A stretch of DNA of 64,000 nt from an uncultured Bacillota bacterium. GTDB taxonomy: Bacteria; Bacillota_I; Bacilli_A; RFN20; CAG-631. This document shows positions 33,878 through 41,804 of this stretch, piece after piece. The position numbers and the translations under genes were made by a program. The notes beneath the pieces are model-generated. The model was not told where the DNA came from and did not search any database. It saw nothing but the letters and a program-made list of their open reading frames with translations. Location: positions 1 to 64,000 of the forward strand of contig CABUID010000001.1 of assembly GCA_902491575.1 (NCBI GenBank). The letters run 5' to 3'. Within the stretch, counting starts at the first letter, position 1. The number at the start of each line of letters is the position of its first letter.

Positions 33878-34882
33878 TTAATTGGCATTGGCATCGCCCC
33901 AAAGACGTATGAATGAAGCTATATCACTATCTCCTAAACTTCCTCCATAAGGTTGGATTGGATAATACATCATATTGTACTGTGCTATTACATCCCCACG
34001 AGGTTCTAATCCCAAAACCACTCCAAATCCTGCAATAGCAACTCCAAGAACAGCTTGTCTAATTGTTACATCAGTTCCATCCCAGTTTGTCTTTCCATAA
34101 TTAATTGCATCAAAATAACTTAGTCTGTTTGGAATGTTAAACTCTGTTGTGTAATAGCTTGAAGATAATAAAGGTTTTTGATGATAAACTTCAATACTAG
34201 AAACATCTTGAATTTTAACTTTAAAATGTGAGAAACTTTCGCTATAAACAAAGTCAATATTTCCACAAGATTCCCATATTTCAATTGCTTCATTTAAACA
34301 ACTAGCATAAGTAAAGTCTTGCTCAGGTACGTTTTGATAACAACTTGAATCATATGCATAATGTATAGTTGCTGGTCCTGTATGTGGCATAGTATAACCA
34401 TTGAATATTTCGTAATTACAATATTCATAACCGGATGGATGTGGATCTAAATCTAATGTTCCAGTCCACCAACAATTTCCTGTACATTTTACTTTAAAAT
34501 ATACAGTTTCTCCTTGTTTAACACATATAGGACTTGATATATTTATGATTTCATTTGAACTATAGGATTGTACTGGAGTTGTTAAACCTATAGTTGAAAT
34601 ATAGATGTATACAGTTGCTATCTTATTGTCAGTTGCATATAAACTAAAATAAACATTTCTTGTGTATGTAGCAGTATACTTCACATAATCAAAAGTATCA
34701 TTGACGCCAAATACTTCGGCATATTCAAGTTCATCATAAGAAAGCTCATAGGCATTTCCAAAAGATGATGTATCCTCAATCTCTGGATAATAAGAAGATT
34801 GTGGAACAATTTCAGTTGGTGTCTCTGAAACACCTGCAGATGCTGCTAAGATAGCAGCTGTTAATAAATAATTTGTTAACAT
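33878..34882 (-). CDS. Secreted matrixin-like protein lacking the zinc site
   Basis: 334 residues with a signal peptide (MLTNYLLTAAILAASAGVSE). The central beta-rich part has paired cysteines. The C-terminal 120 residues follow the layout of matrixin (M10) peptidases: a DVTIRQAV helix start, LGL at the end of the helix, a Met-turn-like YNMMYYP, and GDSDIASFIRLWGD in place of the usual L-x-x-D-I-x-x-I-x-x-L-Y-G. However, where HExxHxxGxxH is expected the sequence reads AGFGVVLGLEP (about 284-294), so none of the zinc ligands remain. It may be a binding protein derived from a protease. It follows the first membrane XRE regulator by 22 bases and has a good RBS (AAAGGAG). Confidence 0.55.
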   Translation of the reverse strand: MLTNYLLTAAILAASAGVSETPTEIVPQSSYYPEIEDTSSFGNAYELSYDELEYAEVFGVNDTFDYVKYTATYTRNVYFSLYATDNKIATVYIYISTIGLTTPVQSYSSNEIINISSPICVKQGETVYFKVKCTGNCWWTGTLDLDPHPSGYEYCNYEIFNGYTMPHTGPATIHYAYDSSCYQNVPEQDFTYASCLNEAIEIWESCGNIDFVYSESFSHFKVKIQDVSSIEVYHQKPLLSSSYYTTEFNIPNRLSYFDAINYGKTNWDGTDVTIRQAVLGVAIAGFGVVLGLEPRGDVIAQYNMMYYPIQPYGGSLGDSDIASFIRLWGDANAN

Positions 34883-34904
34883 TTTTTCTCCTTTCTTAAT
34901 ATTG

Positions 34905-35678
34905 TTATTTCATAAATGCTCCAATATAATACAAATTATTGCTAATTGCCAACGTAAAATCATAAGTACCAGGCTTGGTGATGAAAGGCGTATTAGATTC
35001 GTTGAGCAAGTCTATCATATTATTTTCTAAATCTAATTTAATGTATTTATTTCCATCAAATTTTGATTTTACATTATAATTGCTATATTGTATGGAAATA
35101 TCTAAAATACATAGTAAATCATGACAATATTGATATTTTAAAAATTTAGACTGGTCTATTAATAAATCGCATATTTTGAAATTTCTAATTTCTTTTTCAT
35201 CACTAATCTCGTCATTCAATTCATTAAAGTAATAAATGTCTATAGTATCATTCATTTTAATATTTAATGATACAAACTCTATATCATATATAGTAGCTTT
35301 ATTGAATTTGTTATATTTACCATTAACTGCAGACCATAATGAAATCAATAATAAAGTAATTATTAGAAAGATAGATATGGAATTTATAATAGGAAGAAAA
35401 GTTGGAAGAATTTTTTCTTGTTTTATATTTGTTTCTGTTTTTTCTTTCTCTTCCTCAACTTTTTCCTTGTTAAATTGTACATTTTCTTTTCCTAATAGTT
35501 CTCCTATAGAAATATTAAATAGGTCAGCAATGATAATAAGACTTTCCCAATCTGGCTTTCTTCTACCTGCCTCCCAGTTTGAAATAGTACTTCTTGTAAC
35601 ACAACAAGCATTTGCAAGATCTTCTTGCGTCAAATTTTTTAAAGTTCTTATCTCTTTAATCTTATCTGGCAAATTCAT
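34905..35678 (-). CDS. Membrane-anchored XRE regulator 1
   Basis: 257 residues. N-terminal XRE helix-turn-helix (residues 1-65: IREIRTLKNLTQ-like start, EDLANACCVTRSTISNWEAG, RRKPDWESL). A charged linker follows, then one membrane segment at about 93-113 (LPIINSISIFLIITLLLISL) and a beta-rich extracytoplasmic domain of about 140 residues. It is a close paralogue of the protein at 35860-36615. The layout suggests a one-component sensor passing an outside signal to DNA. It heads the operon with the matrixin-like, macro-domain and CBS genes. Its promoter carries the same 15-base palindrome as that of its paralogue, which suggests self- and cross-regulation. Confidence 0.8.
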   Translation of the reverse strand: MNLPDKIKEIRTLKNLTQEDLANACCVTRSTISNWEAGRRKPDWESLIIIADLFNISIGELLGKENVQFNKEKVEEEKEKTETNIKQEKILPTFLPIINSISIFLIITLLLISLWSAVNGKYNKFNKATIYDIEFVSLNIKMNDTIDIYYFNELNDEISDEKEIRNFKICDLLIDQSKFLKYQYCHDLLCILDISIQYSNYNVKSKFDGNKYIKLDLENNMIDLLNESNTPFITKPGTYDFTLAISNNLYYIGAFMK

Positions 35679-35710
35679 AATGCACTAACCCCACTCCATT
35701 AACCAATCGA

Positions 35711-35754
35711 ATTGTAACACTATAATAGTAATTTGTCACGTTTCATTTGGAAAC
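35711..35754 (-). promoter_or_regulatory. Promoter and operator of XRE regulator 1
   Basis: Minus strand: GTGACA (35734-35739), 17-base spacer, TACAAT (35711-35716). Touching the -35 box is the perfect inverted repeat GTTTC-ATTTG-GAAAC (35740-35754). The stretch TTGTCACGTTTCATTTGGAA (plus strand) recurs exactly in front of XRE regulator 2. Confidence 0.7.
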
Positions 35755-35859
35755 CATCATTAATTTGTCGGTAAAATGAGGCGAAAAAAATATTAAATAA
35801 ATGTTGACATAAATAATTACTTATAAGAAATAAAAGATAATTACTAAATTTAATAGTGA

Positions 35860-36615
35860 TTATTTAATATATGCACCCAAAAAATAATGACTATAATTAA
35901 CAAAAACAACTAAGTCATATGTTCCTGGTGTTGTAATAATTGGTAGATTATTCTCAGGAAGAAATTGAACTACATTATCGTCGTTATCAATTTTGGAATA
36001 TTTAGAAGGATCAAATTTGATAATATGCTCTTCTTCACTATATTTAATTGTAATATCTAATAAGAAAATGTATTCATATCCAAATTGATAACGCGAAAAA
36101 CTTGATTTGTTAATATAGAAATCATTTAACTCAAAAACTTTAAAAACTATTTTATCTATAGTGATAGTTTCCTCGATTTCAATAAAATCGTAAGTGTTTA
36201 CCTGTTTATTATCTTTAACTTGTATAGAAACTCCAATAATGTTAGATAAACTCGATTTATTAAATTTATCATTTTTGTCATTAATTTTAGGCAACAAAAT
36301 AATCAACAATATAATTATTAATATTATTGTTACGACAGTATTTATGATAGGTACAACATAGGATAATTTCTTACCCTTTTTAGTGGTCGAACTGGGTTCC
36401 GGATTTTCGTAATAGATGAGCTCATCTCCTACCAGTTCTTCAATTGTGATTCCAAATAATCTTGCTAAAACAACTAAGTTATCCCAGTCGGGTCTTCTTC
36501 GGCCGGCTTCCCAATTTGAAATAGCACTTCTAGTAACGTTACATGCATTTGCAAGGTCCTCTTGCTTTAGTTTTTTTAGATTTCTAATCTCTCTTATTTT
36601 TTCAGATAACTCCAT
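35860..36615 (-). CDS. Membrane-anchored XRE regulator 2
   Basis: About 251 residues, same architecture as XRE regulator 1: HTH (EDLANACNVTRSAISNWEAG, RRRPDWDNLVVLARLFGI), short linker, one membrane helix (VVPIINTVVTIILIIILLII) and an extracytoplasmic beta-rich domain ending in KPGTYDL-like TTPGTYDLVVFVNYSHYF. The helix-turn-helix parts are nearly identical while the outer domains are diverged, as expected for duplicated sensors reading different signals through one operator. The start at 36615 is set by TAGGAGTGG eight bases upstream; an ATG at 36657 has no RBS and would overlap the promoter. Confidence 0.8.
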   Translation of the reverse strand: MELSEKIREIRNLKKLKQEDLANACNVTRSAISNWEAGRRRPDWDNLVVLARLFGITIEELVGDELIYYENPEPSSTTKKGKKLSYVVPIINTVVTIILIIILLIILLPKINDKNDKFNKSSLSNIIGVSIQVKDNKQVNTYDFIEIEETITIDKIVFKVFELNDFYINKSSFSRYQFGYEYIFLLDITIKYSEEEHIIKFDPSKYSKIDNDDNVVQFLPENNLPIITTPGTYDLVVFVNYSHYFLGAYIK

Positions 36616-36647
36616 AAATTTACCACTCCTAATGAAGTACCAACCGA

Positions 36648-36690
36648 ATTGTAGCATTATAAAAACGATTTGTCACGTTTCATTTGGAAA
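36648..36690 (-). promoter_or_regulatory. Promoter and operator of XRE regulator 2
   Basis: Minus strand: GTGACA (36670-36675), 16-base spacer, TACAAT (36648-36653), with the inverted repeat GTTTC-ATTTG-GAAAC at 36676-36690. The promoter and operator arrangement is the same as at 35711-35754. Confidence 0.7.
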
Positions 36691-36899
36691 CCTTTCGTTT
36701 TTTGTCGATAGTTTCCCGAGAAAAAAATTTTAAAAAATTCCTTGACAAGAAAAGTTAACACGTTGTTTTCACCCCTGAAAACATCTTTTTAATAGATTCA
36801 AAGCATTTTTAAGACGATTTATAGAGGTTATTTTAAATAATTTTGCTTATATTTATTAAATCATATATAATAAAAATGAATAAGGGAAAAGGTAAATTC

Positions 36900-37949
36900 A
36901 TGAAAGCTTTAGTGATAATAGATAAATTTAAAGGAACCTTAAGTTCTATGCAATTAGGTAGAATAACCGTTGATGAATTAAAAAATAAAGGATGTGAAGC
37001 AATCTATATTCCTATTTCGGATGGTGGAGATGGATTTTTACAATCGATTAATTACCAACATTTTTTAAAAAAACATTATTGCTTTGCAAAGGATGCTTAT
37101 GGTCAATATAAGAAAATCTTATATTTGATGGATGAAGATAAAGTTTATATTGAAGTTGCCAAAATAATTGGCATTTCTAGAACAATAAAACCTAATATTT
37201 ATAATGCTACATCTTATGGTGTTGGCGAAGTGATTCAAGATGCTATAAATAAAGGTGGAAAAGAATTCTATATTGGTCTAGGTGGAACGATGACTAACGA
37301 TGGTGGAAAAGGTATGTTAGAAGCTTTAGGATATTCTTTTGAAAATGAAAAACTTCAGCTTCAATCCTTGTTGGATCTATCTAAACTTCAATTTCATATT
37401 ATTTCAGATGTAACAAATCCTTTGTTAGGAGTTCAAGGTGCAACCTATGTTTTTTCAAAACAAAAAGGAGCACAAGAAAAAGATATTCTTTTTCTAGAAC
37501 AAAGAATGCAAAAGTATAAGAATATAATAACCGCTTTCACTCAAGAAGATTGTTCGATGAATAAAGGTGCTGGTGCAGCTGGCGGTTTGGGATTTGCGTT
37601 TATGAGTATTTTTAAAGCAACCTTTCACTTAGGCATTGAATTCATGCTTCACTATCATCAGGTTGATTTGCTTGCAAAACAATGTGATTTTTTGGTTACA
37701 GGTGAAGGTAGGATAGATAATCAATCATTAAACGGAAAAGTGGCTTTTGAAATTTTATTAAGATATCAAAAGCCAACAATAATGGTTTGTGGTGAAAATA
37801 AATTAGTGAATGATATTGAACAAATTCATCTTTATAAGATTTATTCTATTGTACCAAGCATTACTGAAAAAAAACTGGCAATGAAAAAACCACTTTATTA
37901 TTATAAAAAACTTATTCGGAATATGAATTTAAATTTCATAATAGGATAA
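36900..37949 (+). CDS. Glycerate kinase (GlxK/GarK family)
   Basis: 349 residues. Family signatures: IIDKFKGTLSS near the start (usually D-S-F-K-G-S/T), PISDGGDGFLQ, YIGLGGTMTNDGGKGMLEAL, GAGAAGGLGFAF and LVTGEGRIDNQSLNGK. The enzyme phosphorylates D-glycerate to 2- or 3-phosphoglycerate in serine/glyoxylate catabolism. The start at 36900 fits the conserved N-terminus, with GGGAAAAGG upstream. It is followed by a TetR gene 28 bases downstream, which may control it or simply be co-transcribed. Slightly shorter than typical members (about 375). Confidence 0.92.
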   Translation: MKALVIIDKFKGTLSSMQLGRITVDELKNKGCEAIYIPISDGGDGFLQSINYQHFLKKHYCFAKDAYGQYKKILYLMDEDKVYIEVAKIIGISRTIKPNIYNATSYGVGEVIQDAINKGGKEFYIGLGGTMTNDGGKGMLEALGYSFENEKLQLQSLLDLSKLQFHIISDVTNPLLGVQGATYVFSKQKGAQEKDILFLEQRMQKYKNIITAFTQEDCSMNKGAGAAGGLGFAFMSIFKATFHLGIEFMLHYHQVDLLAKQCDFLVTGEGRIDNQSLNGKVAFEILLRYQKPTIMVCGENKLVNDIEQIHLYKIYSIVPSITEKKLAMKKPLYYYKKLIRNMNLNFIIG

Positions 37950-37977
37950 GTAAAGTTTAATCGAAGGAGTTGAGTAT

Positions 37978-38550
37978 ATGAAACAAGAAGATGCTAGAAT
38001 TATAAATAGTAAAAAGTTTTTAAAAGAAGCGTTAATTACTTTACTTACAGAGCAAAAACTTTCTAAAATTACTATTAAAGATTTATGTGAAACAGCTGAA
38101 ATTAATAGGGCTACCTTTTATGCCCATTATAAAGACATTCAACAATTATTTGATGATATTATCTTTGATTTTATGTCTACCATTTGCATTTTTATTAATG
38201 GATTGAATGAAGAAAAAACAAATGAAGAACGTAGCTATCTTTTCAAAAAACTAGTCAAATTTATTGATAAAAATTCTTCTTTATTTATTTTAATATTTGA
38301 AAATTCGAATAATGTTGATTTGAATTCAACAAATTATATTCAACTAAAAAATCAAATTTATCAAAAGATTAATCAAAAATTTGACCAAAATCAATTTTCA
38401 TCTTATGTCTCGAATTATTTTATTTATGCAGGTGGTGGAATCTTATATACTTGGGTAAAAAATGGTAAAAAAGAATCCTACTCTGAAATTGTTACTGTAT
38501 TATATAATCTTTTAATTCACGGAGCATCTTATTATACCAGAAAAGATTAA
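37978..38550 (+). CDS. TetR family regulator
   Basis: 190 residues. The N-terminal HTH reads LSKITIKDLCETAEINRATF then YAHYKDIQQLFDDI, the TetR type that lacks a long first helix and is common in this genome (see 53024 and 60130). The C-terminal part is helical and should bind a ligand. RBS GAAGGAG. Probably co-transcribed with the glycerate kinase. Its last four bases overlap the convergent recombinase gene. Targets unknown. Confidence 0.88.
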   Translation: MKQEDARIINSKKFLKEALITLLTEQKLSKITIKDLCETAEINRATFYAHYKDIQQLFDDIIFDFMSTICIFINGLNEEKTNEERSYLFKKLVKFIDKNSSLFILIFENSNNVDLNSTNYIQLKNQIYQKINQKFDQNQFSSYVSNYFIYAGGGILYTWVKNGKKESYSEIVTVLYNLLIHGASYYTRKD

Positions 38551-39143
38551 ACGGTACTTTTTTCCTTTAAATACTTATAAAATGTTGATCTTTTTAATTT
38601 TGTTTTGGCCAAAGCTTCTTTTAAAGAAATAATCTTATTCTCATATTGTCTAATCGTTTTATTATAATCATTAGGGAGTTTTATTTTTGGTCTTCCAAAA
38701 GTAATCCCTTTTTCTTTTGCAATTCTTATTCCTTCAGCTTGTCTTTGTCGTATGTCAGATCTTTCATTTTCGGCTACAAAAGATAAAATTTGTAAAACAA
38801 TATCAGAGATAAGTTTACCAAGTAAATTTTTTCCATCACAACGTGTGTCGAGTAAACTCATATCTAAAACTACAATATCGCAATTGATTGTTTTTGTAAT
38901 ATAAGACCATTCTTCAATAATTCCATCGTAATTTCTGCCTAATCTATCTATAGATTTAATCACTAGTAAATCTCCTTTTCTTAGTTTCTTTCGTAAAATT
39001 TTATAATTACTTCTTTCAAAATCTTTACCACTTTGTTTATCATAGAAAATTTCTGAATCTCTTATGCCAAAGTTTTTAAGTTCAATGATTTGTCTATCCA
39101 ATTTTTGATCTTTAGATGAAACACGAGCATATCCATATGTCAT
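38547..39143 (-). CDS. Serine recombinase (resolvase/invertase type)
   Basis: 198 residues. Catalytic domain: TYGYARVSSKDQKLDRQ (catalytic serine in VSS), LLVIKSIDRLGRNYDGI (conserved S-I-D-R-L-G-R), and AENERSDIRQRQAEGI. A C-terminal HTH with GITFGRPKIKLP and LKRSTFYKYLKEK follows. It is close in form to Tn3-type resolvases and Hin-like invertases. The ATG at 39143 is set by AAAGGAGG eight bases upstream. Two related 26-base palindromes lie immediately upstream and could be its sites. No transposase is nearby, so it may be a leftover or a chromosomal switch. Confidence 0.9.
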   Translation of the reverse strand: MTYGYARVSSKDQKLDRQIIELKNFGIRDSEIFYDKQSGKDFERSNYKILRKKLRKGDLLVIKSIDRLGRNYDGIIEEWSYITKTINCDIVVLDMSLLDTRCDGKNLLGKLISDIVLQILSFVAENERSDIRQRQAEGIRIAKEKGITFGRPKIKLPNDYNKTIRQYENKIISLKEALAKTKLKRSTFYKYLKEKSTV

Positions 39144-39189
39144 TATTTTTCCTCCTTTAAAATAAATCAAAAGTAAATATAATTTTTTT

Positions 39190-39340
39190 GTTTACAAAAG
39201 TAAGATTTTATAAACTGACTAGAAATAGTCTTTTTTTTATATGGATTCGTATAAATTTTCTAATTTGGTCTCAAAATAGTTTAAAAATTGGTGGAAAAAA
39301 ATATTTTATTTTCCGTCTATAAATGTTTACTTTTATAGAC
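39190..39340. repeat. Two res-like 26-base palindromes
   Basis: GTTTACAAAAG...TTTTATAAAC at 39190-39215 and GTCTATAAATG...TTTTATAGAC at 39315-39340 share the frame GTyTAyAAA-(8)-TTTATArAC and are 125 bases apart centre to centre. They sit between the recombinase start and the 92-residue gene. Size and half-site layout resemble resolvase subsites. The second is followed by T5 and could also act as a terminator. Confidence 0.5.
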
Positions 39341-39361
39341 TTTTTATGAAAAGAGGATTAG

Positions 39362-39640
39362 ATGAATCAAAGGACAAAAATTATTGATTTACTGAAAAAA
39401 ATACGAATGCTAAAAAAAGAATTTCATTTTTTAAATATATTAGTTTCAATTACTCTAATAATAATGCTTGGCATTATTTGTTTTTATAAAGAAGATATTA
39501 TTGACTCGTTAAAATATATTATTTTGATATTAATAATCTGTATTGTTTTAATTGTTGTGAATTGGATATTAGCTTATAAGATTAATAAACTATATGATCA
39601 TCTACAGCAATTAATATATGATTTGATACATGAGTCATAA
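39362..39640 (+). CDS. Small membrane protein with two helices
   Basis: 92 residues with two membrane segments (about 25-42 and 49-69: IIMLGIICFYKED region and YIILILIICIVLIVVNWILA) flanked by lysine-rich helical ends. The ATG lies one base after TTAG, with AGAGGA five bases upstream, and a terminator follows directly. No family recognised. The position next to the recombinase and its palindromes suggests it belongs to the same accessory cassette. Confidence 0.6.
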   Translation: MNQRTKIIDLLKKIRMLKKEFHFLNILVSITLIIMLGIICFYKEDIIDSLKYIILILIICIVLIVVNWILAYKINKLYDHLQQLIYDLIHES

Positions 39641-39641
39641 T

Positions 39642-39663
39642 CTATCATCTATCTATATGATAG
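39642..39663 (+). terminator. Terminator of the 92-residue membrane protein gene
   Basis: Stem CTATCAT / ATGATAG with an eight-base loop, then seven T residues. It begins two bases after the stop codon. Confidence 0.7.
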
Positions 39664-39768
39664 TTTTTTTAAATCATTTTTACTGATAAAAGATTTATTT
39701 CATGAAAATTACGATAATTTATTTTTGTTTAAATGATTCTTTTATCTTCATAATTTACAATATAAAAA

Positions 39769-39808
39769 AATCAGATAGAAACTATTCTTTATAGCTTACT
39801 ATCTGATT
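39769..39808 (-). terminator. Terminator of the metallophosphoesterase gene
   Basis: Perfect 10-bp stem AATCAGATAG / CTATCTGATT with a 20-base loop; on the minus strand followed by TTTTT. It lies 25 bases past the stop codon at 39833. Confidence 0.7.
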
Positions 39809-39832
39809 GAATGACTATCGTTATAATGAATA

Positions 39833-40561
39833 TTATTTTATCTTTTCTACATAACCGATAGGAAGAACGGTTATTTTATCTAAGGTAACAGGATAACTAG
39901 GATGATAATGACCAGCATACCAATGTTTAAACTTAGGAATAGAATAAATTCTTTGTAAAAAATCTTGTAAAGGACATGTTTGACTTTTAAATCTTCCCGG
40001 AATAAAAGAGATTAATTTAAAATAAACATCTTTAGGTACATCATGTGTGATTATAAAATCGACCTGATGGGTAAAATAATTATGGAAAGCAATAGGAAAA
40101 TCTTCTGTTTTAATTTCTTGTGGCCACCAAAATTTAATTCCATATTCTTTTTCATATTCTAATCTTTTTTCTTTGTCTATGGATAAACCACCATTAAAAG
40201 TGAATATTTTAGTGCCTTCTATATCAAAAATTTGTCCATTTTGTGCATAATAAACATCGACGCCTTCTTCTTTATAACATTTTCCTTTAAAAAGTTCGAC
40301 TACATTAAAGGATTCAATAATATCATAATTCTCATGATTTCCTAATACGACAATGATGATAAATGGCAAGGAGTTTAAATGTTCTATTCTCTGAGATTTA
40401 CTTTTCTCGTTTTCATAAGAATTAATAAATCCAGCATCACCAGCGACAAACAATATATCTTCTTTTGGTGAAGAAGAAGAAAGTAACCGATCACCAAATT
40501 TTGCATCGAATATGCCATAGTCGCCATGAATATCTCCAATTACATAAATATTTCTTGCCAT
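39833..40561 (-). CDS. Calcineurin-like metallophosphoesterase
   Basis: 242 residues. Metal-binding blocks in order: VIGDIHGDYG, FVAGDAGF, VVLGNHENYD, FIITHDVP and YAGHYHPSY. This is the complete set for a two-metal phosphoesterase. Substrate not predictable; small proteins of this kind act on nucleotides or phosphoproteins. The ATG at 40561 is set by TTGGAGG eight bases before it; the upstream in-frame ATG at 40615 falls in the promoter region. Monocistronic, divergent from hsp20. Confidence 0.92.
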   Translation of the reverse strand: MARNIYVIGDIHGDYGIFDAKFGDRLLSSSSPKEDILFVAGDAGFINSYENEKSKSQRIEHLNSLPFIIIVVLGNHENYDIIESFNVVELFKGKCYKEEGVDVYYAQNGQIFDIEGTKIFTFNGGLSIDKEKRLEYEKEYGIKFWWPQEIKTEDFPIAFHNYFTHQVDFIITHDVPKDVYFKLISFIPGRFKSQTCPLQDFLQRIYSIPKFKHWYAGHYHPSYPVTLDKITVLPIGYVEKIK

Positions 40562-40666
40562 ATTTTCCTCCAAAAACAACATTATCATATTACACCACAT
40601 TATTTTTTTTATCAATAAAGAAAAAAATATTTTACAAAGTAAAATATAAAAAAATTTTTAAAAAAA

Positions 40667-40739
40667 TTAGCACTCTAGTGTTGACATTGCTAAAAAATAG
40701 CGTATAATAGAATTAGCAATCGAGATAACCGAGTGCTAA
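40667..40739 (+). promoter_or_regulatory. hsp20 promoter between two CIRCE operators
   Basis: TTGACA (40681-40686), 16-base spacer, TATAAT (40703-40708). A CIRCE-like element (TTAGCAATC-N9-GAGTGCTAA) at 40713-40739 has one mismatch to the consensus half-site. A second (TTAGCACTC-N9-CATTGCTAA) at 40667-40693 covers the -35 box and has two mismatches. CIRCE is the HrcA operator, so this gene should be under HrcA heat-shock repression. Confidence 0.85.
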
Positions 40740-40766
40740 AATATAAATAAAAAAGGAGATAATATT

Positions 40767-41195
40767 ATGAGTAACTATTTAAATAGACGTAACAATGATT
40801 TAGATTTATTTGAGGATGATGATCCATTTTTTGCTAATTTCTTTAATGTATTTTCTAAAGATGGTAATAAATTAATGAAAACAGATATTAAGGAAACTGA
40901 AAAAGCTTATGTAATTTTAATTGATGTTCCTGGATTTGACAAAAAAGATATCAAACTTTCTTTAGATAATAAGTATTTAACCATTACAGCAACAAGTGCT
41001 AAAGAGGAAAAAGAAAATAATAGTAAATATTTACGTAAAGAAAGATTTTATGGAACTTGTTCGCGTTCCTATTATGTAGGAGATATCGAACAAAAAGATA
41101 TCAAAGCATCTTTTGAAAATGGTGTATTATCCATTAATATTCCTAAACAAGAATATCAAAAAGCGGAAGAAAAGAAGTATATTGAAATCGATTAA
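40767..41195 (+). CDS. Hsp20/alpha-crystallin small heat-shock protein
   Basis: 142 residues. Alpha-crystallin domain at about 36-135: MKTDIKETEKAYVILIDVPG, FDKKDIKLSLDNKYLTITA, SRSYYVGD and FENGVLSINIPK (A-x-x-x-n-G-V-L motif as ASFENGVLSI). C-terminal I-x-I is represented by YIEID. ATP-independent holdase that keeps unfolding proteins soluble. RBS AAAGGAG. Control by two CIRCE elements is unusual for a gene often regulated by CtsR or SigB elsewhere. Confidence 0.95.
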   Translation: MSNYLNRRNNDLDLFEDDDPFFANFFNVFSKDGNKLMKTDIKETEKAYVILIDVPGFDKKDIKLSLDNKYLTITATSAKEEKENNSKYLRKERFYGTCSRSYYVGDIEQKDIKASFENGVLSINIPKQEYQKAEEKKYIEID

Positions 41196-41218
41196 TTTAC
41201 TTTGAATGCTTGTTGTGT

Positions 41219-41292
41219 GCCTTTTAAAGAATTTCCCTTGCTTTAAAAGGCTTTTTTAAAAGGTCAAGTGCAATGAATTACACCTGACCTTT
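41219..41292. terminator. Back-to-back terminators of hsp20 and coaD
   Basis: Plus strand: GCCTTTTAAAG / CTTTAAAAGGC (41219-41251) followed by six T residues. Just beyond, AAAGGTCAAGTG / CACCTGACCTTT (about 41259-41292) forms a hairpin that would end the minus-strand coaD transcript. Confidence 0.75.
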
Positions 41293-41300
41293 ACTTTTAT

Positions 41301-41804
41301 TTATTCTATATCTAGTTTTTTCAGTCTTTCATTTAGTTTTTGTTCAATTTCGTCTTTGACAATACTTGGAACATAGTTCGTGATATCACTTCCAAACATA
41401 ACAAGTTCTTTAATGGACGAAGAAGACAAGAATAAATTATGGGTTGAAGGGAATAAAAATATAGTTTCAATTTGATTATCAATGGTATGGTTGAACTGAA
41501 AAAGTTGCATTTCGTTGTCAAAATCATTATGATTTCTTAAACCTCTAATAATGCATTCTGCATGCATTTTTCGAGCAAATTCTAATACTAATGTTTTGGA
41601 AGCAACGACTTCAACGTTTTGAAGATCTTGACATGATTTTTTGACAATCTCAACTCTTTCTTTTTCATTAAAAATATAATTTTTGTTCGGATTAATCGAA
41701 ACAAGAATATAAAGTTTGTCAAATAATTTACTTGCCCGTTGGATGATATCTAAATGACCATTCGATAAGGGATCAAAAGAACCTGGATAAACTGCTATTT
41801 TCAT
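41301..41804 (-). CDS. coaD: Phosphopantetheine adenylyltransferase
   Basis: 167 residues, normal size. Makes dephospho-CoA from 4'-phosphopantetheine and ATP. Motifs: YPGSFDPLSNGHLDII (T/S-x-G-H nucleotidyl-transfer site at about 9-18), LRNHNDFDNEMQL (in place of LR-x-x-x-D-F-x-x-E), and SSSSIKELVMFG with VP at the end. It starts with an ATGA overlap to the upstream P-loop kinase-like gene, so the two are translationally coupled. It lacks the usual rsmD neighbour found in many Firmicutes. Confidence 0.97.
   Translation of the reverse strand: MKIAVYPGSFDPLSNGHLDIIQRASKLFDKLYILVSINPNKNYIFNEKERVEIVKKSCQDLQNVEVVASKTLVLEFARKMHAECIIRGLRNHNDFDNEMQLFQFNHTIDNQIETIFLFPSTHNLFLSSSSIKELVMFGSDITNYVPSIVKDEIEQKLNERLKKLDIE

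Noticed and set aside
39217..39238. GACTA/TAGTC hairpin with T-run as terminator
   Set aside because: The stem has only five pairs and no plus-strand gene ends nearby; it lies inside the res-like region.
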